Assembly (NCBI RefSeq): GCF_021654035.1
Contig: NZ_JAJPDW010000002.1
Coordinates: forward strand, 310,001 to 374,000
Length of the DNA stretch: 64,000 bases
From: Microbacterium aurantiacum
Lineage (GTDB): Bacteria > Actinomycetota > Actinomycetes > Actinomycetales > Microbacteriaceae
Direction of reading: 5' to 3'
This document shows, one piece after another, positions 38,983 through 47,956 of the stretch. The notes under the pieces were generated by a model. It was not told the origin of the DNA, did not search any database, and saw only the letters and a list, made by a program, of their open reading frames with translations. Within the stretch, counting starts at the first letter, position 1. Every line of letters starts with the position of its first letter. The position numbers and the translations under genes are program-made.

Positions 38983-39204
38983 ATGGCGAAGAAAGACGGT
39001 GTCATCGAGATCGAGGGCGTGATCTCCGAGGCCCTGCCCAACGCGATGTTCCGCGTCGAGCTGACCAACGGACACAAGGTCCTCGCAACGATCTCCGGCA
39101 AGATGCGGCAGAACTACATCCGCATCATCCCCGAGGACCGTGTTGTCGTGGAGCTTTCGCCCTACGACCTCACCCGTGGACGCATCGTCTACCGCTACCG
39201 CTAG
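38983..39204 (+). CDS. infA: Translation initiation factor IF-1
   Basis: 73 residues, the standard length, starting [12 protein letters not shown] and ending [10 protein letters not shown]-fold protein that occupies the ribosomal A-site during initiation. A good promoter lies upstream. The hairpin after it separates it from rpmJ. Confidence 0.98.
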   Translation: MAKKDGVIEIEGVISEALPNAMFRVELTNGHKVLATISGKMRQNYIRIIPEDRVVVELSPYDLTRGRIVYRYR

Positions 39205-39220
39205 ACCGGTCGAGAAGTAA

Positions 39221-39249
39221 CGCCTCCGCAGGCTCTGCCGGCGGAGGCG
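39221..39249 (+). promoter_or_regulatory. Hairpin between infA and rpmJ
   Basis: 9-bp stem CGCCTCCGC/GCGGAGGCG (39221-39229 with 39241-39249), 17 nt after the infA stop and 22 nt before rpmJ. No T tract; probably sets the relative amounts of the two messages or stabilises a 3' end. Confidence 0.45.
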
Positions 39250-39271
39250 AAGACAGCGAAGAGAAGAAATC

Positions 39272-39388
39272 ATGAAGGTCAACCCCTCGGTCAAGCCCAT
39301 CTGCGACCACTGCAAGGTCATCCGTCGCCACGGGCGCGTCATGGTGATCTGCAAGTCCAACCCGCGTCACAAGCAGCGCCAGGGCTGA
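39272..39388 (+). CDS. rpmJ: 50S ribosomal protein L36
   Basis: 38 residues. ATG at 39272 follows GAGAAGAAA. It begins [14 protein letters not shown] and ends HKQRQG. The zinc-ribbon ligands are kept (Cys11, Cys14, Cys27, His32), so this is the zinc-binding (C+) form rather than the Cys-less paralogue. Smallest protein of the 50S subunit. Confidence 0.96.
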   Translation: MKVNPSVKPICDHCKVIRRHGRVMVICKSNPRHKQRQG

Positions 39389-39390
39389 CG

Positions 39391-39431
39391 CGAGTCGGAT
39401 CACCGCGGCCCAGCCGCGCTGATGCGACTCG
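39391..39431 (+). terminator. Stem-loop directly after rpmJ
   Basis: CGAGTCG (39391-39397) pairs with CGACTCG (39425-39431), with inner ATCA/TGAT and CGCGG/CCGCG steps separated by single mismatches. It starts 2 nt after the rpmJ stop. Could terminate the infA-rpmJ message in part. Confidence 0.5.
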
Positions 39432-39446
39432 GGTCAGGATCGAGTG

Positions 39447-39590
39447 CCGCGCCTCCGGCGCGGTGTATCGAGATCTAGCCCCGACAGCCCCCGCCGCCCA
39501 GGCGACCACACACAACTGAACACATCCGGCAGTATCAGAACCCGCGCAGCGGGGGACACCTCGGGACGAAGGCCCGGGCACCGATACTGC
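39447..39590 (+). promoter_or_regulatory. Folded leader upstream of rpsM
   Basis: CCGCGCC-TCC-GGCGCGG hairpin at 39447-39463, then a long-range 8-bp helix GCAGTATC/GATACTGC (39529-39536 with 39583-39590) enclosing GC-rich sequence. Together with the preceding stem-loop this makes a 236-nt structured spacer between rpmJ and rpsM, a plausible feedback site. No clear promoter seen. Confidence 0.45.
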
Positions 39591-39624
39591 TCCACACCTT
39601 CGCACGACTCCTCAGGAGAACGAC

Positions 39625-39999
39625 ATGGCACGTCTTGCCGGCGTCGACATCCCGCGCGACAAGCGCGTGGTGATTGCGCTCACCTACATCTACGGCATCG
39701 GCCGTACCCGCTCGCACGAGGTCCTCGCCGCCACCGGCATCGACCACGACATCCGCGTGAAGGACCTCACCGACGACCAGCTCGTCGCCCTCCGCGACCA
39801 GATCGAAGGCACCTACAAGGTGGAGGGTGACCTCCGTCGCGAGGTCGCCGCCGACATCCGCCGCAAGGTCGAGATCGGTTCCTACGAAGGCCTGCGTCAC
39901 CGCCGTGGGCTCCCCGTGCGCGGTCAGCGCACGAAGACCAACGCGCGCACCCGCAAGGGCCCCAAGCGCACCGTCGCCGGCAAGAAGAAGGCGCGCTAA
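39625..39999 (+). CDS. rpsM: 30S ribosomal protein S13
   Basis: 124 residues, ATG at 39625 after [27 protein letters not shown] and the C-terminal [14 protein letters not shown] are diagnostic. It bridges the 30S head to the 50S subunit. First gene of the alpha block, with rpsK 31 nt downstream. Confidence 0.98.
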   Translation: MARLAGVDIPRDKRVVIALTYIYGIGRTRSHEVLAATGIDHDIRVKDLTDDQLVALRDQIEGTYKVEGDLRREVAADIRRKVEIGSYEGLRHRRGLPVRGQRTKTNARTRKGPKRTVAGKKKAR

Positions 40000-40030
40000 G
40001 CGCGGCCCCAGGGTTTAGGAGAACACGCAC

Positions 40031-40429
40031 ATGGCACAGGCCAAGTCCGCAGCGCGCAAGCCGCGCCGCAAGGAGAAGAAGAACATCGCCGTGGGTCAGG
40101 CCCACATCAAGTCGACGTTCAACAACACCATCGTCTCGATCACCGACCCCTCGGGCGCCGTGATCAGCTGGGCGTCCTCGGGTGGCGTCGGCTTCAAGGG
40201 CTCGCGCAAGTCGACCCCGTATGCCGCCGGTATGGCCGCGGAGTCCGCCGCCCGCCAGGCGCAGGAGCACGGCGTCAAGAAGGTCGACGTCTTCGTCAAG
40301 GGACCGGGTTCGGGTCGCGAGACCGCGATCCGTTCGCTGACCGCTGCCGGCCTCGAGGTCGGTTCGATCCAGGACGTCACCCCCCAGGCCCACAACGGCT
40401 GCCGTCCCCCGAAGCGCCGCCGCGTCTGA
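40031..40429 (+). CDS. rpsK: 30S ribosomal protein S11
   Basis: 132 residues. Platform protein next to the mRNA exit. [18 protein letters not shown] and the C-terminal [18 protein letters not shown] are intact. In many bacteria rpsD follows; here a long inverted repeat and rpoA follow instead. Confidence 0.98.
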   Translation: MAQAKSAARKPRRKEKKNIAVGQAHIKSTFNNTIVSITDPSGAVISWASSGGVGFKGSRKSTPYAAGMAAESAARQAQEHGVKKVDVFVKGPGSGRETAIRSLTAAGLEVGSIQDVTPQAHNGCRPPKRRRV

Positions 40430-40440
40430 CATTCCTTTCC

Positions 40441-40497
40441 GTCCCGCTCCGCCGTCGCGCGGCGATGTTCTTCGCCCGCGCGACGGCGGAACGGGAC
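40441..40497 (+). terminator. Long hairpin between rpsK and rpoA
   Basis: 20-bp stem with one mismatch (40441-40460 with 40478-40497), continued by GGCGA/TCGCC around a 6-7 nt loop. It starts 12 nt after the rpsK stop. Strong enough for termination, which would leave rpoA dependent on its own promoter in 40498-40567, where a CATATA at 40534 is the only AT-rich hexamer. Confidence 0.7.
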
Positions 40498-40567
40498 TCG
40501 AGAACAACTCAACACCTCATTCACCGCACGTGTCATATAGCGGGCACGTGATCGAAAGGAACACATC

Positions 40568-41557
40568 GTGCTCATCGCACAGCGTCCCACTCTGACCGAG
40601 GAGAACATCGGGGAGTTCCGCAGCCGGTTCATCATCGAGCCGCTCGAGCCCGGTTTCGGCTACACGATCGGCAACGCGCTGCGCCGCAGCCTGCTGTCGT
40701 CGATCCCCGGTGCTGCCGTGACGTCGATCCGCATCGACGGCGTCCTCCACGAGTTCAGCACCATCCCCGGTGTCAAGGAGGATGTCACCGAGATCATCCT
40801 GAACATCAAGCAGCTGGTCGTCTCCAGCGAGCGCGACGAGCCGATCACGGCGTACCTGCGCAAGACCGGTTCCGGCGAGGTCACCGCGGCGGACATCTCC
40901 GCTCCCGCCGGTGTCGAGGTGCACAACCCCGACCTGGTCATCGCGACCCTCAACGACACGGCCCGCTTCGAGCTGGAGCTGACGATCGAGCGTGGCCGCG
41001 GCTACGTCTCGGCCACGCAGAACCGCAACGAGTACGCCGAGGCCGGTCAGATCCCGATCGACTCGATCTACTCGCCGGTGCTCAAGGTCAGCTACCGCGT
41101 CGACGCCACCCGAGCGGGTGAGCGCACCGACTTCGACAAGCTGATCCTGGATGTCGAGAGCAAGGCGTCGATGGCCCCGCGCGACGCCGTGGCGTCCGCC
41201 GGTCGCACCCTCACCGAGCTGTTCGGTCTCGCCCGCGAGCTGAACGTCGAGGCCGAGGGCATCGAGATCGGTCCCGCCCCCGTCGAGCAGGTGCTCTCCA
41301 ACGAGCTCTCGATGCCCATCGAGGACCTCGACCTCTCGGTGCGCTCCTACAACTGCCTCAAGCGCGAGGGCATCAACACCGTCTCCGAGCTGGTCGCCCT
41401 CTCCGAGACGCAGCTGATGAACATCCGCAACTTCGGCCAGAAGTCGGTCGACGAGGTGCGCGACAAGCTCGTTTCGCTCGGGCTGTCGCTGAAGGACTCG
41501 GTTCCCGGGTTCGACGGCGCGCACTTCTACGGCGGCTACGACGACGAGAACGCCTGA
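40568..41557 (+). CDS. rpoA: DNA-directed RNA polymerase subunit alpha
   Basis: 329 residues, GTG start after GAAAGGAA. The N-terminal domain ([20 protein letters not shown]) dimerises and assembles beta/beta'. The flexible linker and C-terminal HhH domain ([17 protein letters not shown]) contact UP elements and activators. Length and motifs are normal. Followed by rplQ after 46 nt. Confidence 0.98.
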   Translation: MLIAQRPTLTEENIGEFRSRFIIEPLEPGFGYTIGNALRRSLLSSIPGAAVTSIRIDGVLHEFSTIPGVKEDVTEIILNIKQLVVSSERDEPITAYLRKTGSGEVTAADISAPAGVEVHNPDLVIATLNDTARFELELTIERGRGYVSATQNRNEYAEAGQIPIDSIYSPVLKVSYRVDATRAGERTDFDKLILDVESKASMAPRDAVASAGRTLTELFGLARELNVEAEGIEIGPAPVEQVLSNELSMPIEDLDLSVRSYNCLKREGINTVSELVALSETQLMNIRNFGQKSVDEVRDKLVSLGLSLKDSVPGFDGAHFYGGYDDENA

Positions 41558-41603
41558 GTCTTCCGACTCACTTGACCGACTTTTCCCACTGGAGTAATTG
41601 ACA

Positions 41604-42143
41604 ATGCCCAAGCCCACGAAGGGACCCCGCCTCGGAGGCGGACCCGCACACGAGCGTCTGCTGCTGGCGAACCTGGCCGCGGCCCTGTTCACGCACAAGT
41701 CCATCAAGACCACCGAGACCAAGGCCAAGCGCCTGCGTCCGCTGGCCGAGCGCCTCATCACGTTCGCCAAGCGCGGCGACCTGCACGCCCGCCGTCGCGT
41801 GCTGAGCGTCATCGGTGACAAGGAAGTCGTGCACGTCCTCTTCACCGAGATCGCGCCGCTCGTCGCCGACCGTGAGGGTGGCTACACGCGCATCACCAAG
41901 GTCGGCAACCGCAAGGGCGACAACGCCCCCATGGCCGTCATCGAGCTCGTCCTCGAGCCGGTGAAGCCCAAGGCCAAGGCCACCAAGCGCTCGGCTGCTC
42001 CGGCTGCCGCCGCCGAGGAGACCCCGGCCGCCGAGGAGTCCGCCGCTGACGACACCGCCGCCGACGCCGGCGCGGAGTCGCCGGAGGAGGGCGCCGCCGC
42101 GGAGGCCGCTGCCGAGGACGCCGTCCAGGACGACAAGGCCTGA
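41604..42143 (+). CDS. rplQ: 50S ribosomal protein L17
   Basis: 179 residues from ATG at 41604; a TTG six bases earlier is less likely because CTGGAG fits the ATG better. The L17 core ends near residue 120 and an Ala/Glu/Asp-rich acidic tail of about 55 residues follows, unusual against the basic core. Near the exit tunnel. Last gene of the alpha block. Confidence 0.97.
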   Translation: MPKPTKGPRLGGGPAHERLLLANLAAALFTHKSIKTTETKAKRLRPLAERLITFAKRGDLHARRRVLSVIGDKEVVHVLFTEIAPLVADREGGYTRITKVGNRKGDNAPMAVIELVLEPVKPKAKATKRSAAPAAAAEETPAAEESAADDTAADAGAESPEEGAAAEAAAEDAVQDDKA

Positions 42144-42154
42144 CGCCACTCCAC

Positions 42155-42208
42155 GCGTACGCACGAGACCCGCAACCCTGTTCAGGGGTGCGGGTCTCGT
42201 GCGTACGC
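42155..42208 (+). terminator. Terminator after rplQ
   Basis: Perfect 20-bp inverted repeat (42155-42174 with 42189-42208), with the loop able to pair further (CCT/AGG). It starts 12 nt after rplQ and ends 7 nt before the next ATG, so its 3' arm also holds the putative -10 of the GNAT gene. Confidence 0.9.
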
Positions 42209-42209
42209 T
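42181..42209 (+). promoter_or_regulatory. Possible leaderless promoter of the GNAT gene
   Basis: TTCAGG at 42181-42186, 17 nt, TACGCT at 42204-42209, then 6 nt to the ATG at 42216. Transcription would begin at or next to the start codon. It overlaps the rplQ terminator arm. Confidence 0.4.
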
Positions 42210-42215
42210 GGAGGG

Positions 42216-43172
42216 ATGACGATTCGCCTGCGCCCCGCCACCGTCGACGACCTCGACGGCATCCACGCCGTGGTCGTCGCCGCCGACCGGATCGATCACC
42301 CCACGTGGGTGACGCCGCGCGAGGATCTCGAGGAGGTCTTCGAGCTCTCCCACGTCGACCCCGCCCTCGACACCCGCGTGGCCGTCGACCCGGACGATGA
42401 GATCATCGGCTTCGCGTGGGCCATGGTGCACCCGGACACGTCGGCCGGCATCCACGGGTACCTCCACGGGACCGTGCACCCGGACCGGCGACGGCAGGGC
42501 ATCGGCCGCGAACTGCTGGCATGGAGCCACGACCGCACCCGCGAGCTCATCGCGGCCACCGGAGCCGAGGGGCCCGCGGCGATCTTCCAGTACGTCGACG
42601 AGACGAACACGGATGCCGTGCGCCTGGGAGAGCGGCGGGGTCTGCGCACGGAGCGCTGGTTCAGCTCGATGCAGCGCGACCTGTCCGAGCCGGCGGCGGA
42701 GGTGGCCTCGCCCGACGGGGTCGAGCTCGTGCCGTACACCCCCGAACGATCCGAGGACGTGCGCCTGGCCCGCAACGACGCCTTCCGGGACCACTGGGGG
42801 AGTCTGCCGAGCACGGCGGAGCGCTGGTCGAAGTTCGTCGACGGTCCCTTCCTCCGGCCGGATCTGTCGACGTTGGCGCTGCGGGACGGCCGCGTCGTGG
42901 CGTTCTGCCTGGCGTCGGTCAACGAGGAGGACTGGGCGGCGCTCGGCGCCCCGAACACCTACATCGACCTCATCGGCGTCATCCGCGACGAGCGGGGGAG
43001 AGGGCTCGCCCCCGCCGTGATCGCCCGCACCCTGGCCGCTGCCCGCGACGCGGGGCTCGAGCAGGCCGTCCTCGACGTCGACACGGCCAGCAAGACCGGG
43101 GCGAACACGCTGTACGAGCGCCTGGGTTTCCGCGCGACGCACCGCCAGCAGGCGCTCGTCGAGCGCTTCTGA
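42216..43172 (+). CDS. Tandem GNAT N-acetyltransferase
   Basis: 318 residues with two GNAT folds. The first half has VHPDRRRQGIGRELL, a good acetyl-CoA pyrophosphate loop; the second has GVIRDERGRGLAPAVI and the C-terminal NTLYERLGF, also typical. Two-domain layout and length resemble mycothiol synthase MshD and related acetyltransferases, but the substrate cannot be assigned. It lies between rplQ and a convergent acyltransferase gene, 28 nt apart, with no terminator visible between them. Confidence 0.85.
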   Translation: MTIRLRPATVDDLDGIHAVVVAADRIDHPTWVTPREDLEEVFELSHVDPALDTRVAVDPDDEIIGFAWAMVHPDTSAGIHGYLHGTVHPDRRRQGIGRELLAWSHDRTRELIAATGAEGPAAIFQYVDETNTDAVRLGERRGLRTERWFSSMQRDLSEPAAEVASPDGVELVPYTPERSEDVRLARNDAFRDHWGSLPSTAERWSKFVDGPFLRPDLSTLALRDGRVVAFCLASVNEEDWAALGAPNTYIDLIGVIRDERGRGLAPAVIARTLAAARDAGLEQAVLDVDTASKTGANTLYERLGFRATHRQQALVERF

Positions 43173-43200
43173 TCCGTCGTCGCTCCGCCGGCGCGCCCGC

Positions 43201-45144
43201 TCACTGCGGGATGCGGACCTCGGCGTGGTGCAGACGGCGGTACTCGCGCATTTGCGCGTCGTGCTCCGCTGCCGCGCGGGCGTGCTCGACGGCGGTGACG
43301 CCCGCCTCCACCGTGCGGGCGAACAGCCGGCCGCCCTCCTCACCGGGGTGGATGCGATCGCCGGCGAGGAGTTCCTCCCGCGGGGCGATCGCGCTCGACC
43401 AGTCGGCGACGCTCACGCGGGGATGCGCGGCGGCGAAGGCGTCGAGATCGGCGTTCACCTGCGGGATCCAGTCCCGTGGCGCATGGGCGTTGACGAGGAT
43501 GACGTCCCGCTCGGGACCGGCGATGTCGACCATCCGCTCCAGGACGCCGGTGTCGACCGGGCCGTTGGTGCCGAGTGCGAGGACCACGTAGCGCCGCAGC
43601 TGACCCTGCGCGGCGAGGGATTCAAGGATGCCGGGGCCGGCCCAGACCGACCGCGACACCGCGGCATCCACCTGGATGCCGGGGAGCTCCTCGAGGAGCC
43701 CGGGGACGGCGGCGAGCATGACCGAGTCGCCCACGGCGGTGATCTCCTCGCCGGCGACGGGGGTCGGTGACGGCGCGCTCACCGCGGGGGTCGGCGGCGG
43801 CGTCGGCGTGCGGACCGGCTCGGAGCGGGGCGAGGCCTCCTCGGCCGCCTCGAGCGCGGCGGCGCCCGCGGCCACCGCCGCCTCGGAGGAGGTCTCACCC
43901 GGGGCGGCGGCCAACGCCGCGCTGGATCCGCCGAGGAAGAGCGCGGTCACGGCGACGGCGCCCACCGCGCGGGCACGCACGCGCGCCGATCCGCGGAAGG
44001 CCGCACCGAGGCGTGCCGCCGTACCGCGGAAGCCGTGGCGGCGGAGCGGGGTCTCCACGAAACGGTGGGAGAGCTCGGCGGCGGCGAGGGTCGTCAGGAG
44101 GACCCCGATGCCCACGCCGACGGGGACGCCCGCGTCGGGGCCGGTGCCGCGCAGCCACGCGAGCGCGAGGACGAGCAGCGGCCAGTGCCACAGGTAGATG
44201 CCGTAGGACCGGTCGCCGATCCACCGCAGCGGCGCGATGTCGAGCATGACGCCGGCGCGCGAGCCCGGAACGGCGGCTGACAGGATCGCCACCGCCGTCA
44301 GGGCGCTGGCGGCGAGGAGGACGCCCGGGAAGGTCGCGATGCCGTCGCCCGGGGAGAGGAGGGCGAGAGCGATCACGCCGCCGACGGCGATCGCGCCCGC
44401 ACCCGTGGCGAGCCCCCCGCGGCGCTCGCCGATCCGGTCGAGGAGGGCGGGAAGTGCGAAGGCCAGAGCCACTCCGAGGAGGATGCCGAACGCGTGGGTG
44501 TCGGTGCCGAAATACGCGCGCGTGACGGCATCCGAGAAGGCGGTGGTCGCCGTTCCCGCACTGCCCGAGACCACGATCGCCATGACCGTCGCGCTCCCCA
44601 GGGCCAGGATCGCGGCGGCCGCGGCACGCCACGTCCGCCGCGGTAGCAGCAGGAACAGGGGCAGGATGAGCGGCCAGAGGAGGTAGAACTGCTCCTCGAC
44701 GGCGAGGGACCACACGTTCCGGAAGAGCTCCGTGGTCGTCGCGGCGAAGTAGCCGGTGTCGCCGGCCAGGGCGAGCCAGTTGTAGCTGAAGGTGAGGGCG
44801 CCCAGCACCTGCCAGCCGAGTCCGCTCAGGACGTCGCCGCCGATCAGTCCGGCGATGCTCGTGCAGACGGCGAGGACCACCAGCAGTGCCGGCAGCAGGC
44901 GCCGCGCGCGACGGCGCCAGAACTCGACGAGACGGATGCCGCCGGTCGCGGCGATCTCGCGCAGGAGGAGCGAGGTGATGAGAAAGCCGCTGATCACGAA
45001 GAAGACGTCCACGCCGAGGAAGCCGCCCGGCAGGAGCGCCGGGCCGAAGAGGTGGTAGACCACGACCAGGATCACGGCGACGGCGCGCAGACCGTCCAGT
45101 CCCGCATAGCGGGCGGCGGTCGGGCGGGGCGCGGTGAACGTCAT
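43201..45144 (-). CDS. OatA-like O-acyltransferase (Acyltransferase_3 plus SGNH domain)
   Basis: 647 residues. N-terminal acyltransferase-3 module with about ten TM helices (YAGLDGLRAVAVILVVVYH, GGFLGVDVFFVISGFLIT), a P/T-rich linker with further small-residue stretches, then an extracytoplasmic SGNH esterase-like domain: GDSVM, GTNG and DRIHPGEEG carry the Ser, Asn and Asp/His catalytic residues. Such proteins move acyl groups across the membrane and O-acylate peptidoglycan or exopolysaccharide. The presence of several glycan synthases in the window fits either. ATG start at 45144. Confidence 0.92.
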   Translation of the reverse strand: MTFTAPRPTAARYAGLDGLRAVAVILVVVYHLFGPALLPGGFLGVDVFFVISGFLITSLLLREIAATGGIRLVEFWRRRARRLLPALLVVLAVCTSIAGLIGGDVLSGLGWQVLGALTFSYNWLALAGDTGYFAATTTELFRNVWSLAVEEQFYLLWPLILPLFLLLPRRTWRAAAAAILALGSATVMAIVVSGSAGTATTAFSDAVTRAYFGTDTHAFGILLGVALAFALPALLDRIGERRGGLATGAGAIAVGGVIALALLSPGDGIATFPGVLLAASALTAVAILSAAVPGSRAGVMLDIAPLRWIGDRSYGIYLWHWPLLVLALAWLRGTGPDAGVPVGVGIGVLLTTLAAAELSHRFVETPLRRHGFRGTAARLGAAFRGSARVRARAVGAVAVTALFLGGSSAALAAAPGETSSEAAVAAGAAALEAAEEASPRSEPVRTPTPPPTPAVSAPSPTPVAGEEITAVGDSVMLAAVPGLLEELPGIQVDAAVSRSVWAGPGILESLAAQGQLRRYVVLALGTNGPVDTGVLERMVDIAGPERDVILVNAHAPRDWIPQVNADLDAFAAAHPRVSVADWSSAIAPREELLAGDRIHPGEEGGRLFARTVEAGVTAVEHARAAAEHDAQMREYRRLHHAEVRIPQ

Positions 45145-45284
45145 CGAAGGGGGAGTGGCCGGGGACGAACGGCGCCTGTCAGTGTACGACCGGACTCTGG
45201 GAGTTCGGGGGCGACGCCGGGACCAAGGTCCCCGCGCGGCGGAGGGGTGCGGACGTAGCGTGGAGGAGACCGGAGGAGGTCATC

Positions 45285-46145
45285 ATGAAGGACACCATCG
45301 TCGTCGGCGTCGCGCTCCACAGCGAGGCGGGCAGGCGCTCCGGACAGCGCGCGATCGCGTGGGCCGCGGAGCGCGCCATGGACCGTCATCAGCGTCTGGA
45401 GCTCCTCTCCATCGTGGGCGGAGCAGTGGGGATGGTCGGTGAGGCGCACCTGATCGATCAGGCCCGCGACGACCTCCGCTCCCAGCTCGAAGCGGAGGCG
45501 CGGACGCTCACGGACGCCCACCCGGATCGCCTCGACGTCCGGGTCCGCGTGGACCACGGCAATCCCGTCGCGAAGCTCATCGACGCCTCGAAGGATGCCG
45601 CCCTGCTCGTGATCGGCAGTGATTTCCGCGGCGACGCAGGACCGGCGCGCGGGCCGCACGGCATCCGCATCGCCGCCGGATCCCACGCCCCCGTCGTCGT
45701 CATCCCCGACGCGGACCCCGGTGCACGATCGGGAGTGGTGGTCGGTGTGGACGGCTCGGACCTGTCCGAGCGGGCCATCGCCTTCGCCGCCGCGGAGGCC
45801 GACCGACTCGGCGAGGCGCTGATCACCGTGATCGCGTGGAGCCCGATGGAGGTCTCGCGGAACCCCGGTCTGTACCCGCCGGAGTACCTGGACGCGCTGG
45901 CGCGGCTGTCGGAGGAGAGCCTCGGGCTGTCCCTGGCCGGACTGTCGTCGACGTATCCCGACCTGCGCATCGAGCGCCACGTCGAACGCGGGTACCCGTC
46001 GGAGGCCATCGAGACGTACGCGCGCCGTGCGCGGCTGACGGTCCTCGGCTCGCACGGCCGAGGCGCCATCGCCCGCTTCCTGCTCGGGTCGGTCAGCGAG
46101 GAGGTGCTGCGCCGGCTGCCCAGCGCCGTCGCGATCGTGCGCTGA
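45285..46145 (+). CDS. Tandem-domain universal stress protein
   Basis: 286 residues, ATG preceded by CGGAGGAGG. Two UspA folds. The second has the ATP-binding signature G-x2-G-x9-G-S (GSHGRGAIARFLLGS); the first has only a degenerate GSDFRGDAGPARG. Two-domain Usp proteins are common in Actinobacteria and respond to hypoxia or stationary phase. Divergent from the acyltransferase gene. A TAGCGT at 45256-45261 could be its -10. Confidence 0.9.
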   Translation: MKDTIVVGVALHSEAGRRSGQRAIAWAAERAMDRHQRLELLSIVGGAVGMVGEAHLIDQARDDLRSQLEAEARTLTDAHPDRLDVRVRVDHGNPVAKLIDASKDAALLVIGSDFRGDAGPARGPHGIRIAAGSHAPVVVIPDADPGARSGVVVGVDGSDLSERAIAFAAAEADRLGEALITVIAWSPMEVSRNPGLYPPEYLDALARLSEESLGLSLAGLSSTYPDLRIERHVERGYPSEAIETYARRARLTVLGSHGRGAIARFLLGSVSEEVLRRLPSAVAIVR

Positions 46146-46188
46146 GCGGGCCCTACACTGTCCGGAGGCCCCTTACGGACGGACGACC

Positions 46189-46806
46189 ATGCGCACTCCC
46201 CGCCTTCGCGTTCCCCTCGCGTTCGCCCTCGCCCTCGTCACAGGCGCGGCGCTGACCGGATGCGGCACGCCGCCCTGGGAGGACGGAGGCGGGTCCGCGC
46301 CCGACGGCAGCGCCACGCCGACGGCGACGGCTCCCGCTCCGGTGCCCAACGACCTCTCCAGCGGCTCGACGCAGCGGGAGCTCCAGGCGGGCGCCGTCTC
46401 GGCCACGGTGGACTACTGGTCCCCGTTGTCGATGGACCAGTGGACACCGGGCGCGCTGAAGCCGCTCACCATGTCGCTGACGACCACCGTGACCCCGGAT
46501 GACGGCAAGAAGGTGTATCTGCAGCAGGCGAGCGTCGTGGCGATCCCCGCCACGGCCACCGGCCAGCTCGCGCCCCTCGCGGCGCAGACGGACACGGCGA
46601 CCGTCAACCCGGGCTACCTCGTGCTGAGCCCGCAGAGTTACTCGCAGACCTTCCAGATCGGCGCCGTCCCCGAGGAGGCGGATCGGGTGATCCTCCAGAT
46701 CACCTACGACTTCCTCATGCAGACGGCGCCGGACTCGGCCGACTACGCCAAGCAGACCGCCACGGACGTGCTCACCGTGGCGCTCACCGCTCCTCCAGCC
46801 CCGTGA
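46189..46806 (+). CDS. Putative secreted lipoprotein
   Basis: 205 residues. Signal peptide with lipobox LTGC (Cys24) followed by a G/S/T/P-rich linker and a beta-rich domain of about 140 residues with no recognised family. It would be lipid-anchored on the outer membrane face. A TACACT at 46154-46159 may be the -10. Its last 23 nt overlap the convergent GGDEF-like gene. Confidence 0.75.
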   Translation: MRTPRLRVPLAFALALVTGAALTGCGTPPWEDGGGSAPDGSATPTATAPAPVPNDLSSGSTQRELQAGAVSATVDYWSPLSMDQWTPGALKPLTMSLTTTVTPDDGKKVYLQQASVVAIPATATGQLAPLAAQTDTATVNPGYLVLSPQSYSQTFQIGAVPEEADRVILQITYDFLMQTAPDSADYAKQTATDVLTVALTAPPAP

Positions 46807-47956
46807 CGAGCCGCTCGATGAAGGTGCCGTCGGCGCGCTCCCACTGATCGCCCCCGCGCTCCTGTGCCACTTCGGCCGCGCCGCGCGCGATGAAGAGCAG
46901 GGCGTCGAGGTCGTACCCGCCCACGGTGGTGGAGCACCAGCCCGCGCTCGCGGACGGCTGCACGGGGATGCGGGTGTCGAACTCCAGGTCGCCGACGCTG
47001 CGGAGGATCCGCCGGAGCAGGTCGCGGGTCGCCCCCTCCGGTTTCGCCACGAGCACGACCAGGTCACTGTCGGCGGTCATGCCCACGAGCCCGCCGGTAC
47101 CGACCACCTCGCGCACCTTGTCTTCGAACGCCTCCACGAGGTGGGTGACCTGTGCGGGCCCGGTCGTCGCGAGCACCTGCCGTAGGTCGTCCAGGCGCAG
47201 GACCAGGACGGAGCAGAGTTCGCTGGCCGGCAGTGCGCGCGCCAGGCGCTCGCGGGCGGCCTCCTGGAACTCCCGGTATTGGGCCTCGCGCCGCGGATTC
47301 TGTCCGCGCCGGGTACGGCCCACGCTGAGCCCGAGGATCGCGATGAGGGCGCTGGCGATGTAGACGAGCATCCCGACCGACGCCAACGGTCGTGACACCG
47401 CGAAGTCGACGTCCACGGGCTGGAAGGCGACCGACACGATGACCCCCGCGAGGCCCGTCGCGACGAAGATCACGGCAGCCACGCCGAGCGGCCAGATCAC
47501 CGCCTCGCGTCGCTCCGGCATCCGGACCCATTCCCACAGGAAGAGCCCCGCCGAGATCGCGGAGAGGAAGTACAGCGCACGGTAGGTCGTGGCGAAGGCG
47601 GGGCCGGCCGCCACGAGCGCGAGGGTTGTGGCCGCCAGCAGGGCGAACGCGGGGCCCACCCACACGAACGTCCGCACGCCGCGGTGGGCGCGGAAGCCCG
47701 ACCACAGGAGCGCCGGAGCCCCGAGCAGGAGGCCGAGCATGAAGGTGCGCGCGACTTCGTTCTGGTTCGACTCCGCGGCGATAACGCCGAAGGTCGAGAT
47801 CATCGACAGGGTGAACGCGTAGCTCCAGTAGAGCGTGGCGCGGCTCGGTGCGCTGAGGAACGCGATCCCGACGGTGACGATGGTGGCGACCGCCGTGAAG
47901 AACGCCTGCCAGATGCCGAGGTTCGAGGCCGCGAGTGCGGCGAGCAGATCGGTCAC
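46784..47956 (-). CDS. Membrane protein with degenerate GGDEF domain
   Basis: 390 residues. Residues ~10-215 contain about seven TM helices, followed by a cytoplasmic domain with GGDEF-fold pattern (SVLVLRLDDLRQVL, then the hairpin region). The active-site loop reads ADSDL where GGDEF would stand (GMTADSDLVVLV), so c-di-GMP synthesis is unlikely; a sensor or nucleotide-binding role is inferred. ATG at 47956 overlaps the stop of the histidine kinase gene upstream, so the two are translationally coupled. Confidence 0.75.
   Translation of the reverse strand: MTDLLAALAASNLGIWQAFFTAVATIVTVGIAFLSAPSRATLYWSYAFTLSMISTFGVIAAESNQNEVARTFMLGLLLGAPALLWSGFRAHRGVRTFVWVGPAFALLAATTLALVAAGPAFATTYRALYFLSAISAGLFLWEWVRMPERREAVIWPLGVAAVIFVATGLAGVIVSVAFQPVDVDFAVSRPLASVGMLVYIASALIAILGLSVGRTRRGQNPRREAQYREFQEAARERLARALPASELCSVLVLRLDDLRQVLATTGPAQVTHLVEAFEDKVREVVGTGGLVGMTADSDLVVLVAKPEGATRDLLRRILRSVGDLEFDTRIPVQPSASAGWCSTTVGGYDLDALLFIARGAAEVAQERGGDQWERADGTFIERLVTGLEER

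Noticed and set aside
46784..47956. Active diguanylate cyclase
   Set aside because: The GGDEF signature is replaced by ADSDL, so activity is not expected.
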